Shown: positions 37,053 through 45,133, counted from the stretch's first letter. The stretch: DNA of 64,000 nt from Comamonas fluminis (GCF_019186805.1 NZ_CP066783.1:983501-1047500), one strand, 5' to 3'. Numbers and translations: made by a program. The notes: a model not told the origin generated them from the sequence alone.

Positions 37053-37814
37053 ATGCAGGATCAAGTACAGGAACGTCCGCAGGCCGCCAGCAAGGCGGCA
37101 GGGCAGGTGCTCTTGCAAGTCAAGGGATTGAAAGTGGCCTATGGCGGAATTCAGGCCGTCAAGGGGGTGGACTTTGAGGTGCGCGAGGGCGAGCTGGTCT
37201 CGCTGATCGGCTCCAATGGCGCGGGCAAGACCACGACGATGAAAGCAGTCACCCGGGGCTTGCCCATGGCGGATGGCGACATCCTCTATCTGGGCAAAAG
37301 CATCAAGAACAAGGGGGCCTGGGATCTGGTTGCCGAAGGCCTGGTCATGGTTCCCGAGGGGCGCGGCGTGTTTGCGCGCATGACCATCACCGAAAACCTG
37401 CTGATGGGGGCTTACACGCGCAATGACAAGGCCGGGATTCAGGCGGATATCGAGCGCATGTTCGGCATCTTTCCCCGTCTCAGAGAGCGCAAAGACCAGC
37501 TGGCGGGCACCATGTCGGGAGGGGAGCAGCAAATGCTGGCCATGGCCCGTGCCTTGATGAGTCAGCCCAAAGTGCTGCTGCTGGACGAGCCCTCCATGGG
37601 CCTGTCGCCCATCATGGTGGACAAGATTTTTGAAGTGGTCAGTGACGTCTATGCACTGGGGGTGACCATGGTGCTGGTGGAGCAAAATGCCAGCCGCGCA
37701 CTGGCGGTGGCGGACCGTGGCTATGTCATGGAGTCCGGCATCATCACGATGACGGGGCCAGGGCAGACATTGCTCAACGATCCCCGGGTGCGTGCCGCTT
37801 ATCTGGGGGAGTGA
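37053..37814 (+). CDS. livF: Branched-chain amino acid ABC transporter ATPase LivF
   Basis: The 253-residue ATPase has Walker A GSNGAGKTTT near residue 53, the signature SGGEQQMLAMARAL and Walker B LLLDEPSMGLSP, diagnostic for LivF. The N terminus carries about 20 extra polar, Gln/Ala-rich residues. It is the last gene of the operon. A periplasmic binding protein (LivJ/LivK) should complete the importer but none is present in the window. Confidence 0.95.
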   Translation: MQDQVQERPQAASKAAGQVLLQVKGLKVAYGGIQAVKGVDFEVREGELVSLIGSNGAGKTTTMKAVTRGLPMADGDILYLGKSIKNKGAWDLVAEGLVMVPEGRGVFARMTITENLLMGAYTRNDKAGIQADIERMFGIFPRLRERKDQLAGTMSGGEQQMLAMARALMSQPKVLLLDEPSMGLSPIMVDKIFEVVSDVYALGVTMVLVEQNASRALAVADRGYVMESGIITMTGPGQTLLNDPRVRAAYLGE

Positions 37815-38615
37815 GAACCGGCAGGACTTGCGCCGAGTTGATGTGTGCGACGAACTGAAAAGACGCGTGCCGGCTTAGCGCATGTCTTGCCAAAGGGGAG
37901 AGTAAATTCCCCTCAAACCTTCCGGGTGACAAAAATATGACGTTTTTGTGTCATATTTTTTTGTTTTATTTGCTTCGATATAGTTCTTTTTATTTCTCTT
38001 TTAGATTTTTTAGAAATAAATAAAGATAAAAAAGAAATTTTTAGAGCGTAATCGCGGCATCTATTGGCAGTGCAAAGCACCATGGACAAAGGGCTTGGAG
38101 CGGACGCACACCTGCTGAAAGGGCCCGTCAGCCATGCAGACATGCTTGAAGGCGGTGACTACGTGGTGGCACGGAAAAGCCTTTGTTTGTGTGGTCAAAG
38201 GTACTGGTTCAACGCGCAGGGCAGATGTGGGTTGCTGTGCGCTGGCCTGATGCGCTTGCGTGTTTGCTCTCTGTGAAAACTTGTAGCAAGTGTCTGCTAA
38301 TCGTATCTGCCTCTCTTGACCTGGGGGGTGTTCACGCACTGGGCGGACAAGAGACGCAGGGCAGCTCATCCCCTTGATGGCTGCTGCGCTGCTGGAGGTA
38401 GTCGGTATGAAGAGGCCATGCAAGCGGGATTCTTATAGACAAGTCTGAGCAAACGTGGAGCTTTGTATTTTATTTTTCGTGGGGCTTGAAGGGGTGTCTT
38501 GAATGCGCGCACAAACGCACAAAGACTCAAGAGTAAACTTCGCATCGTTTAAGCCGGGAACCATGCTGTGTTGCAGTGAGTCGCCTGGTTTCTTTTTCCC
38601 CGGTAAGGAGCATTC
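37815..38615. other. Gene-poor 800 bp region after livF
   Basis: No gene is convincing here. 37815-37920 is ordinary sequence; 37925-38045 is an AT-rich island (roughly four fifths A/T against a GC-rich background); 38061-38423 carries open frames on both strands (120 residues on minus, 70 on plus) that resemble nothing I know; 38440-38600 is the leader of the DUF47 gene, ending with a TAAGGAG ribosome site. A decayed gene or acquired fragment is possible. Confidence 0.5.
37931..37962 (+). terminator. AT-rich hairpin after livF
   Basis: AAAAATATGAC and GTCATATTTTT are perfect 11 bp arms with an 8 base loop, followed by more T. The low GC of the stem makes it an unusual terminator; it may also be a protein-binding site. 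Confidence 0.5.
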
Positions 38616-39263
38616 ATGCTGTTTGGCAAGTTATTGCCGCGCGAAGGTAATTTTTTCGAGATGTTCAATCAACATGCTGATCGCATTGTTGAAGCAGCTC
38701 ACGCCTTCTCGCAACTCGTCGCGAACTACAACGATCCCCACCTGCGTGAAAAGTACAACGCGGATGTGGACAACGCCGAGCGCGCTGCTGACCGTGTGAC
38801 TCACGACGTCACCAAGCTGCTGCACAAGACTTTCATCACTCCTCTGGATCGTGAGCACATTCACTCGCTGATCAACACGATGGATGATGTGGCTGACCTG
38901 ATTCAGGACTCCGCCGAGACCATGGCTCTGTATGACGTGCGTCACATGACGGACGAAATCACACGCCTGACGGACCTGTGTGTGCGTTGCTGCGAGCGTC
39001 TGCGTGACGCCGTCAAGCTGCTTGACCGCCTGTCTGATCCCGCGATTGTGGAAGCCGCCAGCAAGACTTGCGACGAAATCGACCGTCTGGAAAGCGATGC
39101 CGACCGCGTGATGCGCGCAGCCATGAGCAAGCTCTTCCGTGAAGAGCCCGATGTGCGTGAAGTGATCAAGCTCAAGGCTATCTATGAGCTGCTGGAAACC
39201 ATCACGGACCGCTGCGAAGACGTGGCGAACCTGATCGAGGGCATCGTCCTCGAGAATTCCTGA
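38616..39263 (+). CDS. DUF47 (PhoU-like) protein, Pit accessory
   Basis: The 215-residue all-helical protein matches the DUF47/TIGR00153 family: MLFGKLLPREGNFFEMF at the start, then DVTKLLHKTFITPLDREHI, DDVADLIQDSAE and a late EDVANLIEGIVLENS. It has no membrane segment. These PhoU-like proteins sit beside PiT transporters and are thought to control them. The pit gene follows after 16 bp, so both are one operon. A strong TAAGGAG precedes the ATG. Confidence 0.92.
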   Translation: MLFGKLLPREGNFFEMFNQHADRIVEAAHAFSQLVANYNDPHLREKYNADVDNAERAADRVTHDVTKLLHKTFITPLDREHIHSLINTMDDVADLIQDSAETMALYDVRHMTDEITRLTDLCVRCCERLRDAVKLLDRLSDPAIVEAASKTCDEIDRLESDADRVMRAAMSKLFREEPDVREVIKLKAIYELLETITDRCEDVANLIEGIVLENS

Positions 39264-39279
39264 TTCGTAACGGAGTTCA

Positions 39280-40293
39280 ATGATGGAACCCGTACAGGCA
39301 GCCCTGTGGGTTGTGATTTTGCTGGTCGCACTGGCTTTGCTGTTCGATTTCATGAACGGCTTTCACGATGCGGCCAATTCGATTGCCACCGTGGTGTCCA
39401 CGGGGGTGCTCAAGCCCACGCAGGCCGTGGTGTTTGCGGCGTTCTTCAACGTGGTGGCCGTGTTCGTCTTTCACCTGAGCGTGGCGGCAACCGTGGGCAA
39501 GGGCATTGTGCAGCCAGGCATTGTGGATACGCACGTCGTGTTCGGTGCGCTGGTTGGCGCCATTACCTGGAACATCATCACCTGGGTCTATGGCATTCCC
39601 AGCAGCTCCTCGCATGCGCTGATCGGCGGCATTGTGGGTGCGGTGATTGCCAAGGCCGGTGCCGGTGCGCTGGTTGCCAGCGGCATCTGGAAGACGGTGG
39701 CCTTCATCTTCGTCTCCCCCGTGCTGGGCTTTCTGCTGGGTTCGCTGATGATGGTGCTGGTCGCCTGGATCTTCCGCCGTGCCAGCCCCAACCGCGTGGA
39801 CAAGTGGTTCCGCCGTCTGCAACTGGTGTCTGCCGGTGCGTACAGCCTGGGCCACGGTGGCAATGACGCGCAAAAGACCATCGGTATCATCTGGCTGCTG
39901 CTGATTGCCACGGGTTATGCCAATGCGGGTGATGCAGAGCCTCCCATGTGGACCATCGTCTGCTGCTATCTGGCCATTGGCATGGGCACCATGTTCGGCG
40001 GCTGGCGCATTGTGAAGACCATGGGCCAGAAGATCACCAAGCTCAAGCCCGTTGGCGGCTTCTGCGCGGAATCTGGCGGTGCATTGACACTGTTCTTCGC
40101 AACCTTCCTGGGCGTTCCTGTTTCGACCACGCACACCATCACCGGTGCCATCGTGGGCGTGGGTTCCACCCAGCGTGCCAGTGCTGTGCGCTGGGGGGTG
40201 GCGGGCAATATTGTCTGGGCCTGGATTCTGACGATTCCTGCCAGCGCCTTTGTGGCTTCCATCGCCTACTGGATCAGCCTGCAGCTGTATTGA
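39280..40293 (+). CDS. pit: PiT family inorganic phosphate transporter
   Basis: The 337-residue membrane protein is a low-affinity phosphate (metal-phosphate) symporter. The two PiT signature repeats are FDFMNGFHDAANSIATVVS near residue 23 and SLGHGGNDAQKTIGII near residue 190; about ten membrane segments are visible. It is shorter than E. coli PitA (about 500) but normal for the short PiT class linked to DUF47 proteins. It ends the operon, followed by a half repeat and a bidirectional terminator. Confidence 0.95.
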   Translation: MMEPVQAALWVVILLVALALLFDFMNGFHDAANSIATVVSTGVLKPTQAVVFAAFFNVVAVFVFHLSVAATVGKGIVQPGIVDTHVVFGALVGAITWNIITWVYGIPSSSSHALIGGIVGAVIAKAGAGALVASGIWKTVAFIFVSPVLGFLLGSLMMVLVAWIFRRASPNRVDKWFRRLQLVSAGAYSLGHGGNDAQKTIGIIWLLLIATGYANAGDAEPPMWTIVCCYLAIGMGTMFGGWRIVKTMGQKITKLKPVGGFCAESGGALTLFFATFLGVPVSTTHTITGAIVGVGSTQRASAVRWGVAGNIVWAWILTIPASAFVASIAYWISLQLY

Positions 40294-40307
40294 GAAATGT
40301 CATTCCT

Positions 40308-40340
40308 TTTTTCATAGCGCCTGGCGCTTGATGAACAAAG
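40308..40340. repeat. Dispersed repeat, half copy
   Basis: TCATAGCGCCTGGCGCTTGATGA resembles one arm of the AGCGCTT hairpin family. Confidence 0.45.
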
Positions 40341-40350
40341 GCTAGACGTT

Positions 40351-40381
40351 AAAAAGGCTTCGCATTGCGAAGCCTTTTTCT
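40351..40381. terminator. Bidirectional terminator between pit and the EAL gene
   Basis: AAAAAGGCTTCGC and GCGAAGCCTTTTT form a 13 bp perfect stem with a tight loop. It serves both convergent genes. Confidence 0.9.
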
Positions 40382-40402
40382 TTGTGCGCGGTGTAAACGC
40401 TC

Positions 40403-42154
40403 TCAGGCAACTTTGCGCGACTGGCCCACCTGGGGCATATGCAGCAGCGGCTTGAGCTGACGGGCGGGTACGGGAGCGCTGAACAGGTATCCCATGAAAT
40501 GCTGGCAGCCGTTTTGCACCAATAGGGCTCTTTGCTCCAGCGTTTCAACCCCCGAGGCAATCACCATGACTTGCGAGCGCTGAGCCAGTGCCAGAGCAGC
40601 CTGTGCTGCGGCTTCGCTGGCATTGTTCGGGCCCAGGCGCTGCACCAGCGAGTGCGCCAGCTTGACCTGGAACAGAGGAAGCTGGGCCAGCAGATCCTGG
40701 TTGCTGGAGCGTTCACCAAACCCGTCCAGCGACAGGCGCAAGCCCATTGCGCTCAGGCGCACCAGCATGGGATGGAAGTCGGCCACTGCAGGCTGCAGCG
40801 CGGCAAATGGCAGCTCCAGAATCAGCTGGGCGGGGTTGATGCCAGTCTGGGTCAGGATGGTCTCGATCTGATCGGCAAAGTCCGGGCGCTGAAGCTGCTT
40901 CGGGCTGATGTTGACGCTGACTGGCAGTTGCCCCAGCAGCGAGTCTTGCTTCCACTGTGCCATCTGCTCACAGGTGGCGCGCAAAATCCATTGGCCCAGG
41001 GGGACGATGATGTCCGACTCTTCGGCCACGGACAGGAAAATGCTGGGTGGAACCAGGCCGCGTGTGGGATGGCGCCAGCGAAGCAGGGCCTCAAGCCCTG
41101 TGGCGCTGCCCTGCGCAGAGTACTGCGGCTGGTATTGCATCTCGAACTGGTTCAGACGCAACGCTTCGCGCAACTCCTGCTCCAGGCGGCTGCGATCGGG
41201 GGGCATCAGCAGCTTCTCGGGCTGGAAGAAATGCAGGCCACGGCTTTCCTCATCGCGCAGCCGGTACATGGCGATTTCTGCCTGCTTGAGCAGCTCTGTG
41301 GCCGAGCGGGAGTGGGGGCCGAACAGCGTGGCGCCGATATTGGCTTGCAGTTTCAGAAACTTGCCATTCACGGTGTAGCCCGCATTCAGGCTTTCCTGCA
41401 GACGCTCGCCCAGTCTTTCCACCAGCAGATTGGCCAGTTCAGGGTCTGGCGACAGATCAGAAATCATGATGACGAAATGCTCGGCATCGACACGGGCAAC
41501 CGTATCGCACACGCGCATGCAGCTCAGCAGGCGCTGTGCAATATCGCGCTGCAGATGGTCGACATGGGCCGCACCATCGGCAGACTGCAGGGAATGGAGA
41601 ACATCCATATCCACCGTCAGCAAGGCGCCGCGCCAGCCTGTGCGCTCCGACTGAATCATGGCTTGGGACAGGCGATCGAGCAGCAGGCGGCGGTTGGGCA
41701 GCTGTGTCAGCGCATCAAAGAAAGCCAGCTGGTCGGCCTCGTCGATGGCTGGAATGATTTCCTTGCAGGTCAGCAGGCTGTAGCTGGCCGAAACCGCGTG
41801 CAGGGCCGTTAGCAGCTTGCGCCCATTGGGCAAAGACACTTCCGCGTTGACATGCTGGCGAGAGAGCAGGCCGCTCAGCGAAGTGTTCAGATTTTGGAGG
41901 GCTGCCGTGCTGGCGCTGGCATCCAGCACCGTCTGCAAGGAAAAGCCCACCTTCAGAGCGGGTGCCTGCCAGGGAAATAGCTGGAGATAGCCATCATTCC
42001 AGCGCTGAACCCGGTTTTGCGAGTCCAGCAGCACAAAGCCGCTGCTGGCTTGCTCCAGGATGCGGAAAAGTTGCTCTCCATAGGCGCCCACCAGACTGGT
42101 GGCGGCCGGAAATGGAGACTCTGCTTTGGCAGACTTGTCAGAAGGAACAGACAT
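40403..42154 (-). CDS. PAS-GGDEF-EAL protein with degenerate catalytic sites
   Basis: The 583-residue soluble protein has a PAS-like domain (RILEQASSGFVLLDSQNRVQ, about residues 25-120), a GGDEF domain from about 165 (FFDALTQLPNRRLLLDRL) and an EAL domain from about 325 (GLEALLRWRHP). The GGDEF active site is replaced by RVDAEHF, so no cyclase activity is expected. In the EAL part EAL, SVNIS and the first Glu of LEL remain, but LELTE is LELPF, DDFG is DGFG, EGVET is SGVET and the QGY glutamine is Met. It is therefore probably a c-di-GMP receptor or protein-binding module. I chose ATG 42154 with AAGAGG upstream; the frame is open to 42220. Confidence 0.85.
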   Translation of the reverse strand: MSVPSDKSAKAESPFPAATSLVGAYGEQLFRILEQASSGFVLLDSQNRVQRWNDGYLQLFPWQAPALKVGFSLQTVLDASASTAALQNLNTSLSGLLSRQHVNAEVSLPNGRKLLTALHAVSASYSLLTCKEIIPAIDEADQLAFFDALTQLPNRRLLLDRLSQAMIQSERTGWRGALLTVDMDVLHSLQSADGAAHVDHLQRDIAQRLLSCMRVCDTVARVDAEHFVIMISDLSPDPELANLLVERLGERLQESLNAGYTVNGKFLKLQANIGATLFGPHSRSATELLKQAEIAMYRLRDEESRGLHFFQPEKLLMPPDRSRLEQELREALRLNQFEMQYQPQYSAQGSATGLEALLRWRHPTRGLVPPSIFLSVAEESDIIVPLGQWILRATCEQMAQWKQDSLLGQLPVSVNISPKQLQRPDFADQIETILTQTGINPAQLILELPFAALQPAVADFHPMLVRLSAMGLRLSLDGFGERSSNQDLLAQLPLFQVKLAHSLVQRLGPNNASEAAAQAALALAQRSQVMVIASGVETLEQRALLVQNGCQHFMGYLFSAPVPARQLKPLLHMPQVGQSRKVA

Positions 42155-42283
42155 GGAACCTCTTGGAGCAAGCATGAGGCGATTCAGGCCAGTCGCTGAG
42201 GCAGGGCCTGTAATCATCACAAGATGTTTTAAGTGGTTACATTGTGGGTGTAATGAAATGAAAAGTGACTTTTCGACGAGGCT

Positions 42284-42310
42284 GTAAGCAAAAATTAGAC
42301 TTTTGCTTAC
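42284..42310. repeat. Perfect hairpin upstream of the EAL gene
   Basis: GTAAGCAAAA, a 7 base loop and TTTTGCTTAC are perfect 10 bp arms. It lies 23 bp from the MITE-like element and may be an operator or part of an insertion scar. Confidence 0.5.
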
Positions 42311-42332
42311 AAAGAAGTAGTGAGGAAAACCA

Positions 42333-42610
42333 GGGGTTAGGGTCTGTTGAGAATTGAGCGAGGTCGCGAAGAATTCTGGCCGCTTGCCAATCTAGGCGCG
42401 TGACGCCGTGCGGGTGCCCACCCGCACAAGACGCGCAACGACGAGTGGCGGGCGGCCAGATTCCTTCCCTTCGGGTTGCAGCGACAGGAGGCCGTCTGCG
42501 TTGTTGCATGCCCTCGCAAGGCATGAGCATTGCTTCGGTCATGCGCCTAGCATCCAGCCTCCTGTCGCTGCAACGCGATCCCCGCCTAAATCTCAACAGA
42601 CCCTAGCCCT
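42333..42610. mobile_element. MITE-like non-autonomous element
   Basis: The 278 bp segment has 23 bp inverted ends (GGGGTTAGGGTCTGTTGAGA at left, TCTCAACAGACCCTAGCCCT at right, three mismatches). It codes for no protein. Inside are several stems: TCTGGCCGC/GCGGCCAGA (42375 and 42452), GTGCGGGTG/CACCCGCAC (42408-42427), a perfect 17 bp pair starting TTGCAGCGACAGG (42476-42492 with 42557-42573) and CATGCC/GGCATG (42507-42525). The right end touches the stop codon of the next gene. No transposase or second copy is in the window; mobility is inferred from structure. Confidence 0.65.
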
Positions 42611-43088
42611 ACTGAGAGATCTTTCTGGCCTCCTCCACCTGGTACTCGAAATAGTGCTGAAAGCTGTATGCAATGCTGGCCATGAGCACCGTGGCCCCCA
42701 GCATCAGCGACAGACCCACGCCAATAATCGTGCCCCAGTGGGTCTGGCCTGAAGGGGTATCGCTGCTTTGGCCTGGATTGAAACGCTGGTTCCAGGTGGA
42801 TTTGTCCATCAGCCCGTAAAGAATGGCCCGCAGTGCACAGCCTGCAATGGTGAAGCCCAGAAGAGGAATGAGAACCCAGCTGAGCCGATCGTCCTGCCCC
42901 AGTTGCTGAACGCGCTCTATCCCGTACACCCCTAGCGCAGCAGGAACAGGAAGCAGCCAGCCCAGCCAGTCACCCAGGCCATAAAGATAAAAGCGATGCA
43001 GCCCCAGAGGGCCACCCAGAAAGGCCAGCCAGGTGGCCAGTGTCTTGTTTCTGGTTTTGGCAGCGGGCGCGAGCACAGTCTGGTTCAT
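42609..43088 (-). CDS. TM2-like membrane protein
   Basis: The 159-residue protein starts with a polar tail, then KTLATWLAFLGGPLGLHRFYLYG, the hairpin signature of TM2-type proteins, followed by segments at about residues 40-60, 78-98 and 124-146. Function is unknown. I chose ATG 43088 (MNQTVLAP), though the frame is open to 43142. Its TAG stop codon (42609-42611) coincides with the outer end of the MITE-like element, so the original C terminus may have been altered by the insertion. Confidence 0.7.
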   Translation of the reverse strand: MNQTVLAPAAKTRNKTLATWLAFLGGPLGLHRFYLYGLGDWLGWLLPVPAALGVYGIERVQQLGQDDRLSWVLIPLLGFTIAGCALRAILYGLMDKSTWNQRFNPGQSSDTPSGQTHWGTIIGVGLSLMLGATVLMASIAYSFQHYFEYQVEEARKISQ

Positions 43089-43226
43089 GGGCAAAGCGTA
43101 GGCGGGCAGAGGATGCAATCCATTATTCCTGCACTGCAGCATTTCCGAGTCAGGGCAAGTGCTGCCCTGGTGCCATGCCTCGCCCGTGCCTTTGCATGGG
43201 GAATAGGCAGTTTGCAGAGAACTAGA

Positions 43227-43232
43227 TATAAT
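43227..43232 (+). promoter_or_regulatory. -10 element of the rpsP operon
   Basis: A perfect TATAAT lies 122 bp before rpsP. The -35 region is poor (TAGGCA-like). The following leader is likely the rpsP 5' UTR. Confidence 0.5.
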
Positions 43233-43353
43233 CGTGGGTTTTACGGCGTGTCGCTGGCCGGGTGGTCATGTCGCGTGTCTCAAACGCTGTAAGAAAACCT
43301 GCGCAGTCGGCGTATTTTTTGAATGCCGTCTGTAACCACCCGAAGGAAATATC

Positions 43354-43608
43354 ATGGTCGTTATTCGTCTGTCCCGCGGCGGCTCCAAGGCTCGTCCTTT
43401 CTACAACGTTGTCGTTGCCGACAAGCGCGTGCGTCGCGACGGTGCTTTCATCGAGCGTCTGGGTTTCTACAACCCTAGCGCCCGTGGTGCCGAAGAAGGT
43501 CTGCGCGTTGCTCTGGATCGCGTGGCTTACTGGAAGAGCGTTGGTGCTCAAGCTTCTGATACGGCTGAACGCCTGATCAAGCAAGCTGCAGCAAAGGTTG
43601 CTGCCTAA
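43354..43608 (+). CDS. rpsP: 30S ribosomal protein S16
   Basis: The 84-residue protein has the S16 start [20 protein letters not shown] and the ERLGFYNP segment. It is the first gene of the conserved rpsP-rimM-trmD-rplS operon. GAAGGAAAT precedes the ATG. A hairpin with a T-run follows the stop, which may reduce read-through into rimM so that the ribosomal protein is made in excess over the two modification factors. Confidence 0.98.
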   Translation: MVVIRLSRGGSKARPFYNVVVADKRVRRDGAFIERLGFYNPSARGAEEGLRVALDRVAYWKSVGAQASDTAERLIKQAAAKVAA

Positions 43609-43641
43609 TCTTAGGTAGCTGCCTCAAGGCACTTCTCAAAG

Positions 43642-43678
43642 CGGGTTCCGTTAGCTTGCCTGACGGGACCCGTTTTTT
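43642..43678 (+). terminator. Intra-operon terminator/attenuator after rpsP
   Basis: CGGGTTCCGT and ACGGGACCCG form a 10 bp stem with one mismatch, followed by six T. It lies between rpsP and rimM. Confidence 0.7.
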
Positions 43679-43707
43679 ATTGAATTTTGATTTTCTATTT
43701 GATTCCC

Positions 43708-44277
43708 ATGAGCCACATGCCCACTCTTGAAGTCGCCAGCCTGCCTAAGGATGCCGTAGAGGTCGGTCGTATTGCCGATGCCTGGGGTATCAAGGGCTGG
43801 TTCAAGGTGCACGCCTTCAGCAGTAACCCCGAAGCGTTGTTCGCTGCCAAGGACTGGTTTTTGCAGCCTGCTGAAAAAGGCGCCAAGCACTTCACCGGTA
43901 CGGTGGTTCTGCCCGTCAAGCAGGCGCGTTTTCATGCGGATACGGTTGTGGCGACATCGCCTGAGGTGCTGGATCGCAATGCGGCCGAAGCGCTGCGTGG
44001 CGCTCGTATCTTCGTTGCGCGTGAGCATTTCCCCAAGACCGAAGATGGCGAGTTTTACTGGGTCGATCTGATGGGCCTGAACGTCATCAACCGCGAGGGT
44101 GTGGCGCTGGGCGTGGTCAAGGATTTGATGGCGACAGGGCCGCAGACTGTGCTGGTGCTGGGCTATGAGGAAGAGGGCAAAGAGCAGGAGCGCCTGATTC
44201 CCTTTGTGGACGCCTATGTGGACTCTGTCGATCTGGCCGCCCGGCAAATCGTGGCCGACTGGCAGACAGACTATTGA
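43708..44277 (+). CDS. rimM: Ribosome maturation factor RimM
   Basis: The 189-residue protein assists maturation of the 30S head by binding S19. VEVGRIADAWGIKGWFKVHAF is the N-terminal RimM barrel signature; EFYWVDLMGLNVIN and LIPFVDAYVDSVDL are in the C-terminal PRC-type barrel. I chose ATG 43708 (MSHMPTLE); the open frame reaches a TTG at 43687. A second gene of the rpsP operon. Confidence 0.96.
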   Translation: MSHMPTLEVASLPKDAVEVGRIADAWGIKGWFKVHAFSSNPEALFAAKDWFLQPAEKGAKHFTGTVVLPVKQARFHADTVVATSPEVLDRNAAEALRGARIFVAREHFPKTEDGEFYWVDLMGLNVINREGVALGVVKDLMATGPQTVLVLGYEEEGKEQERLIPFVDAYVDSVDLAARQIVADWQTDY

Positions 44278-44352
44278 AGGCCTGGACCAGCCACCGCTTT
44301 GAAGCCTTGGCTTTATTGCTATTGATTGAGTAGCTTAAAGCGTACATCTATC

Positions 44353-45132
44353 ATGCGTTTCGACATTATTACCCTGTTTCCTGAGCTGTTCGCCCCCTTT
44401 CTTGAGAGTGGGGTGACCCGGCGTGCCTACAGCTCGGGACAGGTGCAGGTTCATCTGTGGAATCCACGAGACTGGGCGCAAGGCAATTACCGCCGGGTGG
44501 ATGACCGGCCCTTTGGCGGCGGCCCTGGCATGGTCATGATGGCCGAGCCTCTACAGCACTGCCTGGACGCGATTCGCGCAGCCCGCGCAGAGGCAGATGC
44601 TCAGGAGCAGGCGGAGCCCGCGCCGCTGATGCTGTTCTCACCTATTGGCACCACGCTCAAGCACTCGGTGGTGGCGCAGTGGGCGCAAAGCCGTGGCGCC
44701 ATCCTGTTGTGTGGCCGCTACGAGGGCATCGATCAGCGTTTTATCGATACCCATGTCACCCACCAGCTCAGTCTGGGGGACTTTGTGCTCTCTGGCGGTG
44801 AACTGGCAGCTATGGTGCTGCTGGATTCGCTGGCGCGACTGCAGCCGGGCGTGCTCAACGACGAAGGCAGCTTTCAGCAGGACAGTTTCAACCCTGCGCT
44901 GGATGGTTTGCTGGACTGCCCGCACTACACGCGCCCCGAAGTCTGGAATGGCCAGGAAGTGCCGGCAGAGCTGATGTCCGGCCATCATGCCCATATAGAG
45001 CGCTGGCGCCGCGATCAGCGCCTGCGCATTACGGCGGAGCATCGCCCCGAGCTGATCGAACAGGCCCGCAATCAGGGCTTGCTCAATGCCAAAGACGAAG
45101 GGGTTTTGGCAAAAATACAGGCCAAGCTATAA
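44353..45132 (+). CDS. trmD: tRNA (guanine-37-N1) methyltransferase
   Basis: The 259-residue SPOUT enzyme forms m1G37 in tRNAs, preventing frameshifts. MRFDIITLFPELF starts it; YRRVDDRPFGGGPGMVM, LCGRYEGIDQRF and the trefoil-knot segment LSLGDFVLSGGELAAM are all diagnostic. ATG 44353 is chosen over upstream in-frame codons. The 75 bp gap to rimM contains an A/T-rich stretch. The rplS promoter is embedded in its last codons. Confidence 0.97.
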   Translation: MRFDIITLFPELFAPFLESGVTRRAYSSGQVQVHLWNPRDWAQGNYRRVDDRPFGGGPGMVMMAEPLQHCLDAIRAARAEADAQEQAEPAPLMLFSPIGTTLKHSVVAQWAQSRGAILLCGRYEGIDQRFIDTHVTHQLSLGDFVLSGGELAAMVLLDSLARLQPGVLNDEGSFQQDSFNPALDGLLDCPHYTRPEVWNGQEVPAELMSGHHAHIERWRRDQRLRITAEHRPELIEQARNQGLLNAKDEGVLAKIQAKL

Positions 45133-45133
45133 T
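45106..45133 (+). promoter_or_regulatory. Internal promoter for rplS
   Basis: TTGGCA (45106-45111) and a perfect TATAAT (45128-45133) are spaced 16 bp and overlap the trmD stop. This would express rplS independently of trmD. Confidence 0.6.

Noticed and set aside
38061..38423. 120-codon minus-strand frame and 70-codon plus-strand frame in the livF-DUF47 gap
   Set aside because: Both overlap each other, neither resembles a family I know, and the composition gives no preference; kept only as part of the gene-poor region.
38475..38515. CTTGAA direct repeats as a PHO box before the DUF47-pit operon
   Set aside because: The spacing is 13 bp rather than 11 and the sequence does not resemble the PhoB consensus.
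42408..42752. Plus-strand frames across the MITE-like element
   Set aside because: They span an inverted repeat and the end of a convergent gene and have no ribosome site or familiar sequence.
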